Source: Glossina fuscipes
Taxonomy: Eukaryota; Arthropoda; Insecta; Diptera; Glossinidae
Assembly: GCF_014805625.2 (NCBI RefSeq)
Contig: NW_023998414.1
Coordinates: forward strand, 20,093,406-20,157,405
Length of the DNA stretch: 64,000 nt
Reading direction: 5' to 3'
Shown here in pieces: positions 49,617 through 61,820 of the stretch; the first letter of the stretch is position 1, and each line of letters starts with the position of its first letter. Both the position numbers and the translations under genes were made by a program. The notes under the pieces were generated by a model, which had not been told where the DNA came from, searched no databases, and saw only the letters and a program-made list of their open reading frames with translations.

Positions 49617-51256
49617 TATAATTAAAAGAGTGAACGCTTGACTGGTTACCTATTTGGATGACTGGTTAACAACCAGTTGGTTGTTGCTAACTTCTTGTTG
49701 TTGCTGTTGGATATATATTTAGCTCGTTATCAGTGTAATTCACTGCATATTATTTTCAATCTTAAAAATATTTTCCTTTTTGCTTCTTTTCCTACTTATT
49801 TTGCGATGCTATTATCTTGCATTTAGTAATTTTTAATTAAGTTTACATTTCATTTCTGATAATCATAACAATAATGATGTTGATAATGATCATTACATAT
49901 ATAAAATAGTATTGGGTTAACAAAAGTGAGATTCGGTAAAATTTTCTTCTTCCCTTCTTGATCTCGTTAATAGGCGCCAATTACGCGACACCTTTCCCGA
50001 ATGTTATTCAAAAGGAAAAAAAATAAAAAAATGCTCGCTATGCAAGGCTATTAAGCAAGGCAGAAGAATTTTTTGGAGACCACGAAAAAGTACAGTGTGT
50101 GTGAAGGTCTAGCAGGTGTGTCTTTTTTTATTTCTTTTTTTTTGTTGTTATAAAATTTATATTTGTTAATTTTTTCGTTCCTTTTTCATGTGTTGTTCCG
50201 GTTTACTCGCCTGCATGCAATTTCTTGCCTTCCACTAGCCGTATATGTATTTGTAGTAGCCTTTAACAAACATGCTATGCATATGACTTTGCGGTTTCTC
50301 ATATCTATGCCTATTGGATTTTTGTCATACTCAACAGGACTTAATACCACAATGTTGATCACTTTTTATGCATAATCATTCTTGTTCTTAAAAAAAAAAA
50401 AAAAAAAAAAAAAACAAGAGTACTTTAAACTGTTTCTAGCAGTTGTTAGTAGACAATCATTCTTCACTTTCAATGATGTTGGAGACGCTTCCTTTACAAA
50501 ATGATCAACGATCAAATCGCGAAATCTTTGTTGTATGTGTATAAATGTATTTAATAGTTTCCTTTGCCTATATTATGAGGTCAAAACAAAATCATCTGCT
50601 TAACATTTCGATTTTGTTAAAAAAAAGAAAAAATTGAACTGAAATTTACTGCAAACTATTTCGTTACCTTGAAGGTTTGTTATACCTTCCCTGGTTAAGA
50701 TGAAGGACTTCCATGTAATTTGAGGCAAAACGAGAAATGATCGTGCCGCATATGTCGGTGAAGTGCATGCTGAGTGGAAGGGGGAAAAAATCACTGATTG
50801 CTATTGCTATTGGCATCTAGATGGGCCCATAGGTCTTCTTGGTAGGCCATAAAAGTTCAATGTGTTTTAAAATATTTTACAGGTGCACTCACCGGCTTCC
50901 TTATTGCGTATTTGCTATTCTTGTGAAGTTCAGTTGGAAATTTAACGGTCGCTATATTTAATATCTAATTGGTAAGATATAGCTGCAGGTTTAACGTCCA
51001 ACCATCAATACGATAACATCTTTCAATACAACGTGATTTTCCGTAATGCTTGGTTGTTTGCAGGTCAGCTTAGAGAGAGGAAGAAGATGAATGCGATAAC
51101 CGGAAATTTGCACCAATGGCAATAGATGTTATGTAATTTTAGAAAGCTTTTCCTCGAACTGTGGTGGTGGTGTCAGCAAAAAGCGGGATGAATATACGTA
51201 AACAGCTCTAGGATGGCTGCCGGGGTTCGTTGAACGGTAAGAGGAATTAACCCTAT

Positions 51257-51283
51257 TATTATTATTATTATTATTATTATTAT
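51257..51283. repeat. (ATT)n microsatellite
   Basis: About nine ATT units. Confidence 0.95.
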
Positions 51284-52459
51284 CATAAGCAATCCTTGAT
51301 TATTAATATTTGCTGCTAATGTGCTAAACAGTCTCTCTTGACTCTCCGTGAATACGGACTGCAATGTCTAACAACTCATGATCGAGTGGATCTTTTTCCT
51401 TCTTTGGTCATGTTTGGTCATGCTGTTGACAGTTTCGATAGTGTTGGAAATTTTCTTCTCATATTCTTGGCATGCAATTAGTTAGCAATAATTCCTACAA
51501 TTGGTTTCAATAGCTGCTTGTTTGGACTGATGTGGTAATTAAAAGCATTTGACCCATTTGTAATTCAAACGCCTTTTATCTAAACTGTGCAAGAAGCGTT
51601 TGACATAATGGATCGTGAAGCTTTAAGCATATGGTCCATTGTACGCATAAACTGCATACCATTACCCAACGTTTTAATATCAACTTGGTACACAAATTCA
51701 CAAAAGCACTTCATTACCTCTTGATGTTATTAATGATCTTAAAATGTGTACAACGACGCGAAAATAGTTCACTGCTGTAACACAATTGGCTTTTAAATAT
51801 TTAGATTCCAATGCTTGAAATCATTTTATGCAACTATTGCTGTATCGATGTATGTGTTGCTTTCTGAAACTTCGTTAAAGTATCCCGACAAACTACATCA
51901 TCCAAATTATACCTGCATAAGGTATTATAAAACGAATCAGTTCGATGGAAAGTTTACAGTATTAAGCAATAACATCTTAACACTTCATTCCGTCTATAAA
52001 TTCCCTCCGATATAGATGAGAACTTTGCTTTGAATTTTCGTAAACGTAATCATTAGTATCCATTTTGTTGGTCGATCCTGCTCAGATGGTCCCAAGATCG
52101 AAATTTAAAAGGAGCTTCGGAAACATTGTTAGGTGAAGTGAGGATTGCGTAATATGTGACGATTCAAATGTCAAATCATCGTAATTGATGTTGCACTAGG
52201 ACAATTTGTTGGGATTGTACCAAAGCTAAAGCCGTGAAACGGTGAAAATATGGTCTAAATAGTGCTAATACTGAAAGAAAACCATACAAGAATATCTATT
52301 TAGTTCAAATAAAACAACGAATGCTGAAGTGAAACCATTAAAAAAGTTTGGTATCTATTGATATTTGCTATGGACAATAACAATGAACCTAGAACGTTAG
52401 AATCTTTAATTCCTTTTATACTTAAAGTTTCAGATTTTATATATCCTCCCTGCCTTCCA

Positions 52460-52610
52460 TTCACTATAGATTTCGAGAAAGACAATCTCAAACAGATATG
52501 TCATCAAATGTTTATAGGCAAAAAAGGACAATATATGCAACGATTTCTTTGGCGTGGTTCGTGGATCCTTCAAAAGGGCCTAACATTTACACAATGAAAG
52601 TAATGATATT
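52460..52610 (+). mobile_element. BEL/Pao-type LTR-retroelement trace (reverse transcriptase)
   Basis: One plus-strand frame gives DFEKDNLKQICHQMFI and then QRFLWRGS, and the neighbouring frame continues DPSKGPNIYTMKVMIF. This order matches the BEL/Pao reverse transcriptase (DIEKMFHQ...QRFLWR...YxMxxMxFG), with motif A preserved as D-F-E-K and one frameshift between the halves. No LTR, protease or integrase was found nearby. It is an old fragment; the family call rests on about 45 codons. Confidence 0.55.
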
Positions 52611-55600
52611 TGATATTGATATTGCCGCTGACTTCCAAAACACCATTTCGTAATGTCTATGACTGCTTATGTTCATTTGACGCGACATATCAAGTAGCGA
52701 AGTGCGCTCAGTACTTACACAGTAAAGATGGCGTTTGCGTTCGTAATTGGTCTCCCAATGCTAACATGTTTCTATGCAAGATAAATGCAACGAGATATAA
52801 AAGATTCAGTCCGTTCTTCTTGATTTATGTTTTATTAGTTCCTTTATACTTTACACATTAACCTTTTAAATAAATCTTTTCAATTCAAAAAAGTGCTGTG
52901 TGATTTTTTCATTTCGAGACTATCATACAGTTACAAACAGTTATTAATGCATTTAGTTCTTGGAAGTAATAAAAAATATCTTTAGTTACTCCGAAGAAAA
53001 GCATGACAATGCCGCGTATTGAATTGACCACTGGAGTCTGGTTAGCATTGACAGCATTAGTCCGAATGCCTTTCAAGAGGATACAAGTCCTTATTCCTTG
53101 TTCCGGAAATGGAATATTTAACCCCCCTCCTCCCCCCCCCACCGGCGGTTTAGTAGTCAGTACGTAATACGCAATAAAAAAAACCGTTAACCGAATTGGT
53201 CTTGATGCCTGCCATTAAGCTTCATTCCTTCTTCTGTCTCACCCGTTGGCACTCTAACAGTGCATGTTTGCATATATGTACGTGGGTACGTGTCCATGCG
53301 TTTATATATGCGTCGATGTTTTGTTGCTCCTTTTGTTGATGCTGCTATTGTTGCTACTGCTATTGTTCCTGCTGCTATTGTTGTTTTGCCGTTTCGCCAG
53401 AGCTGTTGTTGCTGTAATTGTCATTAATATTGTGGCTATATTTTATTATCGTTAACTTTTCTCGGCGGCCTCCTGTCAGCGCTGGTTGACGAATGCAGCC
53501 TACCATGAAAAGACCGCCCTTAACTATACTACGTTCTCTATTTTGTGAGCAGGATATCTTTTAACAAAAGGAGCGCCTTAGGCTAAATTGCAACGGCCTT
53601 TATCGGAAACAAATAATCTAGATTGCATTTTGATCGTAATTAATAACGATAACGATTTTTTAGGTTTATTTTGCACTCAGAACGACATCAAATAAACACA
53701 GAAAGGCGGCGCACACAAAAGACGCGAAAACGAAATCTATCTTTCCCAAAATTGTTTTTATATTTTTTACATTACGTTTCGCACGAAATCTAGTTTAATA
53801 AACCAAACGATCGTGCACCTTCCCATACATACATATTGCCGTTCACTGAAGTCTTAACACACCCACGCGCCCCAATTTCACTTATCGATAAAATTTTCTC
53901 TCTTTTTATAAAGAGGGTGCAGCCAAATGTCATTGTAAACGTAATGAAACGTCCTTTACGTCTGACGGTCGTACAACTATCGTTATATATTTTAGCATAA
54001 GCGTCGCCTGTGCCTCAGTTCAAATCTTTCTATTACTATTTACCTAAGTCTTCGGAAACATTCATTTGATTTCAATTTATTCATCATACTTTCGGTTATG
54101 CGTTTTATTACTGTCCACATATCTTGAACGTTGATAAATTACATGCTCAGTAGTTTCGCTATGCTACGCTATGTTGTTGTCGAATATGATTCGCCAAAGC
54201 ATGCCATGCTTGTTACAGCCATGTCCCTTTCAAATTTACGTATGATAAGAGCCAACGTCTCCGCGTCTTTTCTTTTCGCGTATTCCTTTACACTAGTAAT
54301 AACTCTGTGGGTCATCTCCGTCGACCGGATTGATCCCGCCCTATTTATCTTGTCTGCAAACTTATTATTTATTTGTCCCTGCTCTTCATGTAATAATTGC
54401 CTCGTACGTTGATTTCGAACATCGCATGGATTTCCATAAACTTTACGACTTATGTATGTATGCACCACCATCTTTATAATCCATTTGAAATATCATCCGG
54501 CCCCAATGTTTGTTGTTATTCAGCCACATCACTATAACATGTAGAATTCAACAACTAGATTAAATTCGGTGTAATCTCAATGTTTTCATTACACAATATT
54601 TTACTGCATTTCCACATTGCAATACCGGAAAATTACATTACGGAAAATTAACTTTGCGAAACAATATAACGACCGCCGAGTATGCCGTCATATCCGACAA
54701 TAATTATATTTCAACAATCAATCTTATTATCATACGATGTTCTTCTCGAAGAAAAATCGATCAGAAAGTTGAAAAATTTTGACAACAAAATAAACAATAT
54801 TTGTAACTAGACTCATACAACTGTTTATAAGAGTATATATCTAAGATAACGGTAAATGCTGAATTCAACCACATTCTAACCAGCCCATCACCCCATTCAT
54901 ACGGAGATTCTTGCGTTTGCATTTTGTTCGAGAAATTCTTCGAACTCGTCCTTTACCTACTCAATTTCAAATAAATCTGAGACACGCATAAACTTCTGAA
55001 CATTATCTCCAGTGAATATAACGATACCGGTATAAATGTACTCAATAAGTTTCCTTACAGGAGTTACTTGAACATACCCGAAACAAAGGAGTACCTCTTT
55101 CCCTCACGGCAATTTGGAATCTAGCGGAAAGTGAAGTGAACATACTGCGATGGAACACTTGTGAGCATGGATAGCTGCACTGCCTACGCTCAAGGGAATA
55201 TTGCAGTACCTTCGAACAAGACGCAATTTATGTAAACCTTGAAGGAAAAAGTTGGGGCAGTTTGTCGTGTACGCGTCCCCTCTCAGTGGTTTTCACGCGA
55301 TGTTAAAATATAATTAAACTATCATTTTAAATGAACTTAATTTCTTCTTTATTTCTTTTTAGCAAAGATAACTCTCTGCAGTAACTTCTCCTTTTTACTA
55401 AACACCAAATAATCGCGTGTGATAACAAGAGAAAAGTGCCAGTGAAAGATGAGATAAAAACCGACACGAAAGGCCTTTTTTTTTTTGATTCATAGTCAAA
55501 ATTCGCTTTGAGAATTGTAACAGAAAAGTTATAATGGAGATAGCACTTATCGTAATCGTATAATTTCTAGCACGCAGTAGCCAGATATGAAAAAAGATAT

Positions 55601-58600
55601 AAATTCATTAATTTTATTGCAATGGGTAAAGGGAGTTTTTCTCGATTGGGGAACAATATCCACTCTATCCAATAACATTCATAAAAAACCGTACCGATAT
55701 TTTATGCATAACATTTGCATGCATATAGTATACGTGACAATCCCAATAGCTATAACTTATCCAGATTGCGTTGTTACATATGGTTGCAACACAAAAAAAA
55801 AAAAAAAAAAAAAATTAAATGATCTACATTTCTTATATGTTGGAAATTTTTTTAAGGCAAATCTACAACTACAACTAACAGTGAGAGATTACTTTTTTAT
55901 CAAACGTGTCTCTAGATTCATTCATAATAGCTACCACAGTTTATGACACCGCATAAAACAAATCTTTCGTGCGGTGCACACAATACACAGGCACACTTAC
56001 ATTTAAATAACAGCACCACCACAATGACTTTGCTTTATTAGGACCTTAAATTTACTCCCCAACGTTTACTCATAACATATTTGCTTGTGTTTCTGCACGA
56101 CAACAATCCATTGCACCAATTAACACCGCACTCAAATAATTATCAAATTTGATTACACGAAATCATAGTACATTTTGGTACACTCTTCTCACCAATGCAA
56201 ACGTCATGCACGAATATCACTGCCACTTAGCAATATTGCATAAGAATAAAAAGTTCTGCACGCCACATACATTAATCTGTTGATACAAATTGGCAACGAA
56301 GACTATTATCAAGACTCTCCTAGTTGATTTTATCACCTTGTGGTTGATTTTGAACTCCTACCTACAGTTACGTGCATACGTAAGCATTTCACAAACAAAT
56401 TCTTTATGTCGTTTTACATGGGTACACTAACAAAAATATTTATCCTCACGTCGCCCGATTGCCCACGAATTATTTCAACTCCCGTGCACACCCATTAACT
56501 TCATGACTTAGCGTTCTAATTACGAACTTACATCATTCTATACAGCTTTAAGTGGTCTCTTACTAGACGCAGCCAGAGCCACTCTTCCCTTCGGGTCTGA
56601 TATACATCCCGGAAAGCCATTCATTACACTACCCTTTCTGGAGAAAATAATGCTTCCAAGGCTATGTCATTACACAGCACATACCCAACTTTGGCCCAGC
56701 CCTATTAAACTTCGTTGACGAGCAAAAGTTGAGTGAGTTTAATGACCTCCATAAAAGAGAACCAAAGGGAGAAGAAAAATGTTCTCTATTCAATTGAAAA
56801 AGAGCCGTCTTCTGATGCACCTCTTAGGCTTCCAAGAGAAACACCCGGAGTCGCAGCATTATAGATAGCAAAGCTTAAACTGTTAAAACTGTTCTTTGCC
56901 TGCCTTTAAGTGTGCAGCTCTCGAAAATGGGAACCACAAAAGCAACAGTCAACGTTTATAGGGAGCACCACAAAAAGTGAGGTTATCGCTACGTCTATGA
57001 TCATCCGAAGAATCACATAGTTCCGCCCACTGCTGTAAACGCAACAGCGAGATCAGCAAGAGAATATGCAGCAACACCAAATCTTAATATGTCCAGATAT
57101 GCTACAACCACAATCGCTATCTTCTGTACAAGAGAGCAAGAGATGTTTTGTATCACATTACATCAAAACAATTACTTCACCACCGCCTAAAGTTGCTCGG
57201 GCATATTTTCATTCATCGGAAGTTTTTTTATTTACATCGTAGGAACTAACAATAACTTGGCTCAACTGCTATTGTCATCACTCAAAACGGTTATTATCAA
57301 TGTCACCTACACTATTGCCTTCAGATGACATTTCTTGTAAGTTTGTTCATAACATAGACAATTCTAGGGGCTTCGATTGGCATTGTTTGCACTTCCAGGT
57401 GCAATTGACCGACTGGTAACGAAAGTTGCGATTTTATGCATCACAACAACCATTTTTGGGCATCATTAATCGCATAGTGGCGCCCCGGGTCTCTGCTCGT
57501 TGTCGTAAGTAACGATTATGATTAGTTCATACACGCAAACACTTATGCGTAATAGTCCCACACAAACAGATTTTGAACAGGTTTAGGTCTCTCCCTTTAT
57601 TCCCTTCATTTATACTTACTCGCTGAGTTCTCCTTATAATAGATAGATGAGATTTTCTTTAATAGGTGGGGCTAAAGAGAAAATTCTGGGTGTTCTGGTT
57701 TAAAACACGACCTATCGGATTCTCTTGGACCTATTCCTGAGGAAGAAGTCAAAGTGACAGTGACTAAGCTAGCCCAACAACCTGAGTTCGATATGAAATA
57801 ATCTTTGATAATATAGAAGTAGAGAGAAAGAGAAATGAAGGGAAAAAACAGCATACTTTCCTTCCTTTTCTTTTCATCAACTTAATACGTATATTATATG
57901 AAGGGATAAGGCTTTACAACAAGGGGGATTTCGACCCAAAAAACCAAGACACTCGCCTATTAATAAGAAGAAATGTTTACATTAACTTATCGTAAATATT
58001 TGACATGTTCCACTAGAGAATGTGATTTTGTAGACATTGCAAGCTCGTATAAAATAAATGAATATTGCTTGAGTTGTGCTGCGTGCTATTTTCAATGAAG
58101 GGAAAAACCAATTAATTTTTCGAAAAAATTTACATTTGCCTTACCCTTTAAGCCTTACATATGAGAGTCTATGAAAAGAACAACAACTACCCTTTTCCTT
58201 TCTGATCGATTTCGATAATTATTTGAGTTTTTCGTTTGAAAACAAAACGATTTGAGGAGAAATGAAAAGAAAAGAAAAACTATTTCGTATTTCAATTTCT
58301 CGATTAATAATCTTAGGCTACTTCGATTAAACTGTACATATCAACAAACAAAGTGCATAAAACATGAGCTATTATTTGCAGAGTTTTAAAATGAACAATG
58401 ATAAGAAAGCTACAGTAGTAGGGGGCAAGAGAATGCAATTGATATGTAGTTAAAAAATAGTCAAGGAATTGAAATAATTTAACAGTGGCTTTAAGTAGCT
58501 TAAGTAAGTGAGCACGACATTAGTGTACAATCTATTCGGTATTTATATATCTATGATTGCCTAGATAATAATATAAATAATTCTTTTCGAAAATAATTGC

Positions 58601-59144
58601 AAAATTTCAAATGTTTTTTTTTTTTTTTCTTTTCTAAATTTATACAAGAAAATAACGTTTTATTTTTTTTAAAACAACTCCTTAAGGGAAATTTTTCAGC
58701 AATAATAATGTAAAACCAATTATATGGTCGAACTAACCAGCACTATAAGTTATAAGCGTTCACCGTCTATGCAGCAAGACAACGTGATCGTACTATTCAT
58801 TTATAAGCTTCACTCTAACAACAATTAGTTGTTTTAGTTGCGGTATTAGCTTTAGCATGGTTAGATTGAATATTCTCGCCCCGTTACCCTAGCGATTCTA
58901 TTATGCTATCGTTACACTGTTGTTTTGTTGTTTTCTCTTCTTATTCGCTCGGTATTATTATTACATTCCCAAATTCATAGGTGCAGATAGGAGAGGGAAA
59001 AAGTGGCTTAGGGAAGAAAGTTTCTAATTTTCTTCTTCTTCTTCTTCTTTTTTTTTTTTTAACTAATTTTTAAGGAAGAAATTCCAAACAATTTAAAGTT
59101 AGAAAATCTTGGTTTTATCGGTTTCTCATTTTACTACTTTCATC

Positions 59145-59176
<32 letters not shown>

Positions 59177-59939
59177 TTTAGCTTACTTATATACAAGAGT
59201 AGTTTATGGGTAACGATTGCTTGTGAGTCTATGTTCCGAAAATGACGACATCAACAACCGTACATGTGTTTAAAGCAGAAACTGTGAAATATATCGAGGT
59301 TTTACTGTTTTGCAAAGAAATTTAAACTTCTTGGCCATTATTTAAAAAACATGAAAAAGTCAGAGAATTGTTGTTACTTTAAGGCGAATTGAAAGTGAAT
59401 TTAATCGAGAAATCAATAAGTAGATAAAATTACTTCTGGCCCGTAGTAATTGAGCAACCTTACAATTAAGAAGATATAGAAAATATCAAATAACTGATCG
59501 ACACTCTTATAGTGCCCAGCCGTTACATGCTTTCGACAAACACTAGAGAGCAGAAAAATTTTGAATCAATTTTTACTGCCATTTGAAAGTTTTCAAAAAA
59601 AAGCTATATAAAAATAAATAATATTTTGAACTTCTGCCAGAGCACATTTGCGATCGTATGGCCATTATTTTTTTACCCTTGTTCGCTGCACATAAACAAA
59701 GAACAATTACGATTAATTGAAGATTTTGAAATGTTCTATGCGAGCGTTAGAATTGAAACGACACTGGACGCCGGACAGACGAATAGATGGTTCGGATATG
59801 CCGATTGAGAATCTCATTTTTTTTTTCCCTGTATAATCACCCATATCGCTTCCATAGCCAATTTATTGTCATGAATCCATATTTCATTCAATAGTACTCA
59901 TCGACACAAAACAACTGTCGCCGGGGACCAGAGTTGAAC
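52611..59939. other. AT-rich unique DNA
   Basis: No gene recognised. It holds a degenerate TGCTGTTGTTGC-type tract at about 53325-53415, a C-run at about 53121-53140, poly-A at about 55793-55814, poly-T near 58616-58629 and 59049-59060, and (TTA)n at about 59151-59175. A minus-strand open frame at 54169-54471 has protein-like composition and is discussed as a finding. The 56500-57500 part is closer to balanced base composition and non-repetitive, but unassigned. Confidence 0.45.
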
Positions 59940-60600
59940 GGTAAAGGTGAGGCAGCTTTCGGATTATTGAAAGTGCCGCTACTAAAGCTATTGCAACTTG
60001 CCGATAATTATGGACTTTTTATTAAGCGCCCGTCTTGGAAACCATTAACCGATGTGTTAAATTCTAAGTTTGAACACTGTCATAAATTTCATTGACAATC
60101 AATTTTCCCTTTTTGATAGATACGATGTCATTTCCCGATCATCATTCGATAACATAATGATTATTTGTTTTTCTTAAATCTTGTTCTTCCACGGACAATC
60201 CGTCTGGGATTTGCCGGCATATAATAGTCAGTGCAGGTCCAATCTGGAGAATACAGTAATTTTGGCAGCAATTCGGGGTTCAGTTCATGCAATTTTGTCA
60301 TTGTTGCCGTTGACACGTCGTAAATAAACACGATACCCATTTGGAAAAGAGTTTTCTCTTTCCCAAATATCCATGCAAAGTAATGAATACACTGTCCTTT
60401 GAAATCCTTAGAATGTCGGCTAAAGTTGGATTAAAACTTTACATCTTTCCATTATTGAGAATAACTTCCTGATGTAACGATCGCTGTTGGCCATTCTTTG
60501 TGCTCAGTATCATCGGTGCTCACACTACCTCATTGGAAATCATCCAACCAACGACAAGTTTATGTTTTCACACAGAGATTAGGTGCCATAACCCTTTTCA
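59940..60600 (-). mobile_element. Mariner transposon remnant d
   Basis: Minus strand. Around 60390-60450 one frame reads ADILRISKDSV and the next LHGYLGKRKLFSKWVS then CLF, matching the linker of mariner transposases (ISxxxVxxILHEyLGMRKLCAKWVPRLL). The following segment, near 60220-60310, reads MTKLHELNPELLPKLL, YSPDWTCTDYYMPAN, the counterpart of the block that ends in the PPYSPDLAPSDYYLF box; the final Asp before YY is kept. The stretch between these blocks, which should hold the first two catalytic Asp, is deleted. Several frameshifts are present. The element ends could not be set, and no TIR pair was identified. Confidence 0.7.
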
Positions 60601-60714
60601 AGCGTGCGGGAAATTTAAATTTTTTTGATTGTTATACCGTACACCACTTGTGAGGCAAACTTATATTAATTTTGTGCTGATATATGCCATAGCCAGAAGG
60701 ACTTGAGGACTTTT

Positions 60715-60935
60715 ATTATAAATCTATCTAAACTTAAATGTGCGTATGCCTGTGTGTACATCTGGCCATCCTTTATATTTATGTTCAAACTAGAGATCAC
60801 ATTTTTTGAATTATTTTGATGAAATTTCGTACACCGACGTGTTCCGACTCAAGGCCGAACGCTATTGAAAGTGGTTCGAATCGGACCACTTTTTCCGCTA
60901 CTGTCCCATATAACGCGTCATTTTGAAAAGCCCCT
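60715..60935 (-). repeat. Dispersed repeat family, copy E (inverted)
   Basis: Read on the minus strand it gives GCGTTATATGGGACAGTAGC, AAAGTGGTCCGATTCGAACC, ACTTTCAATAGCG, GAACACGTCGGTGTACG, AATTTCATCAAAATAA and TAGTTTGAACATAAATATAA. It therefore joins the upstream blocks seen in copies B, C and D to the downstream blocks seen in copy A, and is the most complete copy in the window. Confidence 0.75.
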
Positions 60936-61779
60936 ATATGGTTAACTTTTTATTAATCAAAACAGTGTAAGGTATTTAAAGGCCCACTGCAGTGTTTGTA
61001 CTTGTTTTGAAAATAAAGTCATTACAGCCACTGCAACTTACAACCAAATGATTGAAACAACCTGTAATTGTACTTTCATATGGGTCGCGGCTAGCATTAT
61101 CTTCTACATCTCAGTTAGTTTGCGATTTATTTGAGCGTATAAAGCGTATGCAATTTCAGATCATAACATAGTAACTGTAATGTAATTTTTACAAGCCAGA
61201 CCAAGCAAGACTTTCGAAGTAACGCAACAAATTTGGCGACTTTTGTATAAGTCGAAGTAATCTCTGGGCGAGAATGCCAGAAAACATATATAATGCAATG
61301 CTCGTAAATTTAACAATAGGGCAATAAAAATATATTCCTTCTTACGTCATCAACAACATGATATTTGTTGACGCAATCCAAATATTTGTATTCGAATTTC
61401 AGTCGCTCTCACCATCAAAAGTACAGATTAAAGCCTACCGTGCGATGCATTGACAGAATCATTATCTTGTGCTTTGCTATTTCACATACACTGGGAAAAA
61501 TTTCCGTACAAGTGTTTCATGAGAGCGGTGGATAAATGTGTCCAAGCGCTAATGGAAAGAGAAGTTATGTTTAGAAAAATCGATATTGTCTAAATATATC
61601 GTCTAATGAAATTTCCCAGCATTAATAGTACGCTTACACTTCTCCCTCAATTGTTCACTAAATTATTCGGTTCATATTCGGACATATTTCTATATAGTCC
61701 CGTTACAATCTAATCGTTTAAATTGTAAAGCGTAGTTTTTGTACTCTGCGTTCATTTGCCAAAGATTACGAAAAGTATA

Positions 61780-61820
<41 letters not shown>

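Larger units (their letters stand above)
46391..52459. other. AT-rich unique DNA with microsatellites; weak LINE-like trace
   Basis: No gene recognised. Poly-A plus (TA)n at about 48486-48550, (TA)n at about 49585-49613, poly-A at about 50389-50414 and (ATT)n at about 51257-51283. Near 51600-51650 the plus strand reads RFDIMDREALSIWSIVR, which resembles motif A of RTE-type LINEs (KAFDSVDREALW), but nothing else of such an element is readable around it. Two minus-strand open frames at 47687-48200 are unassigned. Confidence 0.45.

Noticed and set aside
55587..55946. 119-codon plus-strand open frame
   Set aside because: Crosses a poly-A run (Lys repeat) and has no family resemblance; composition is typical of AT-rich non-coding DNA.
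57477..57492. TGGCGCCCCGGG string as an LTR-element primer-binding site
   Set aside because: No LTR end lies directly upstream, and the match to a tRNA 3' end does not extend convincingly.
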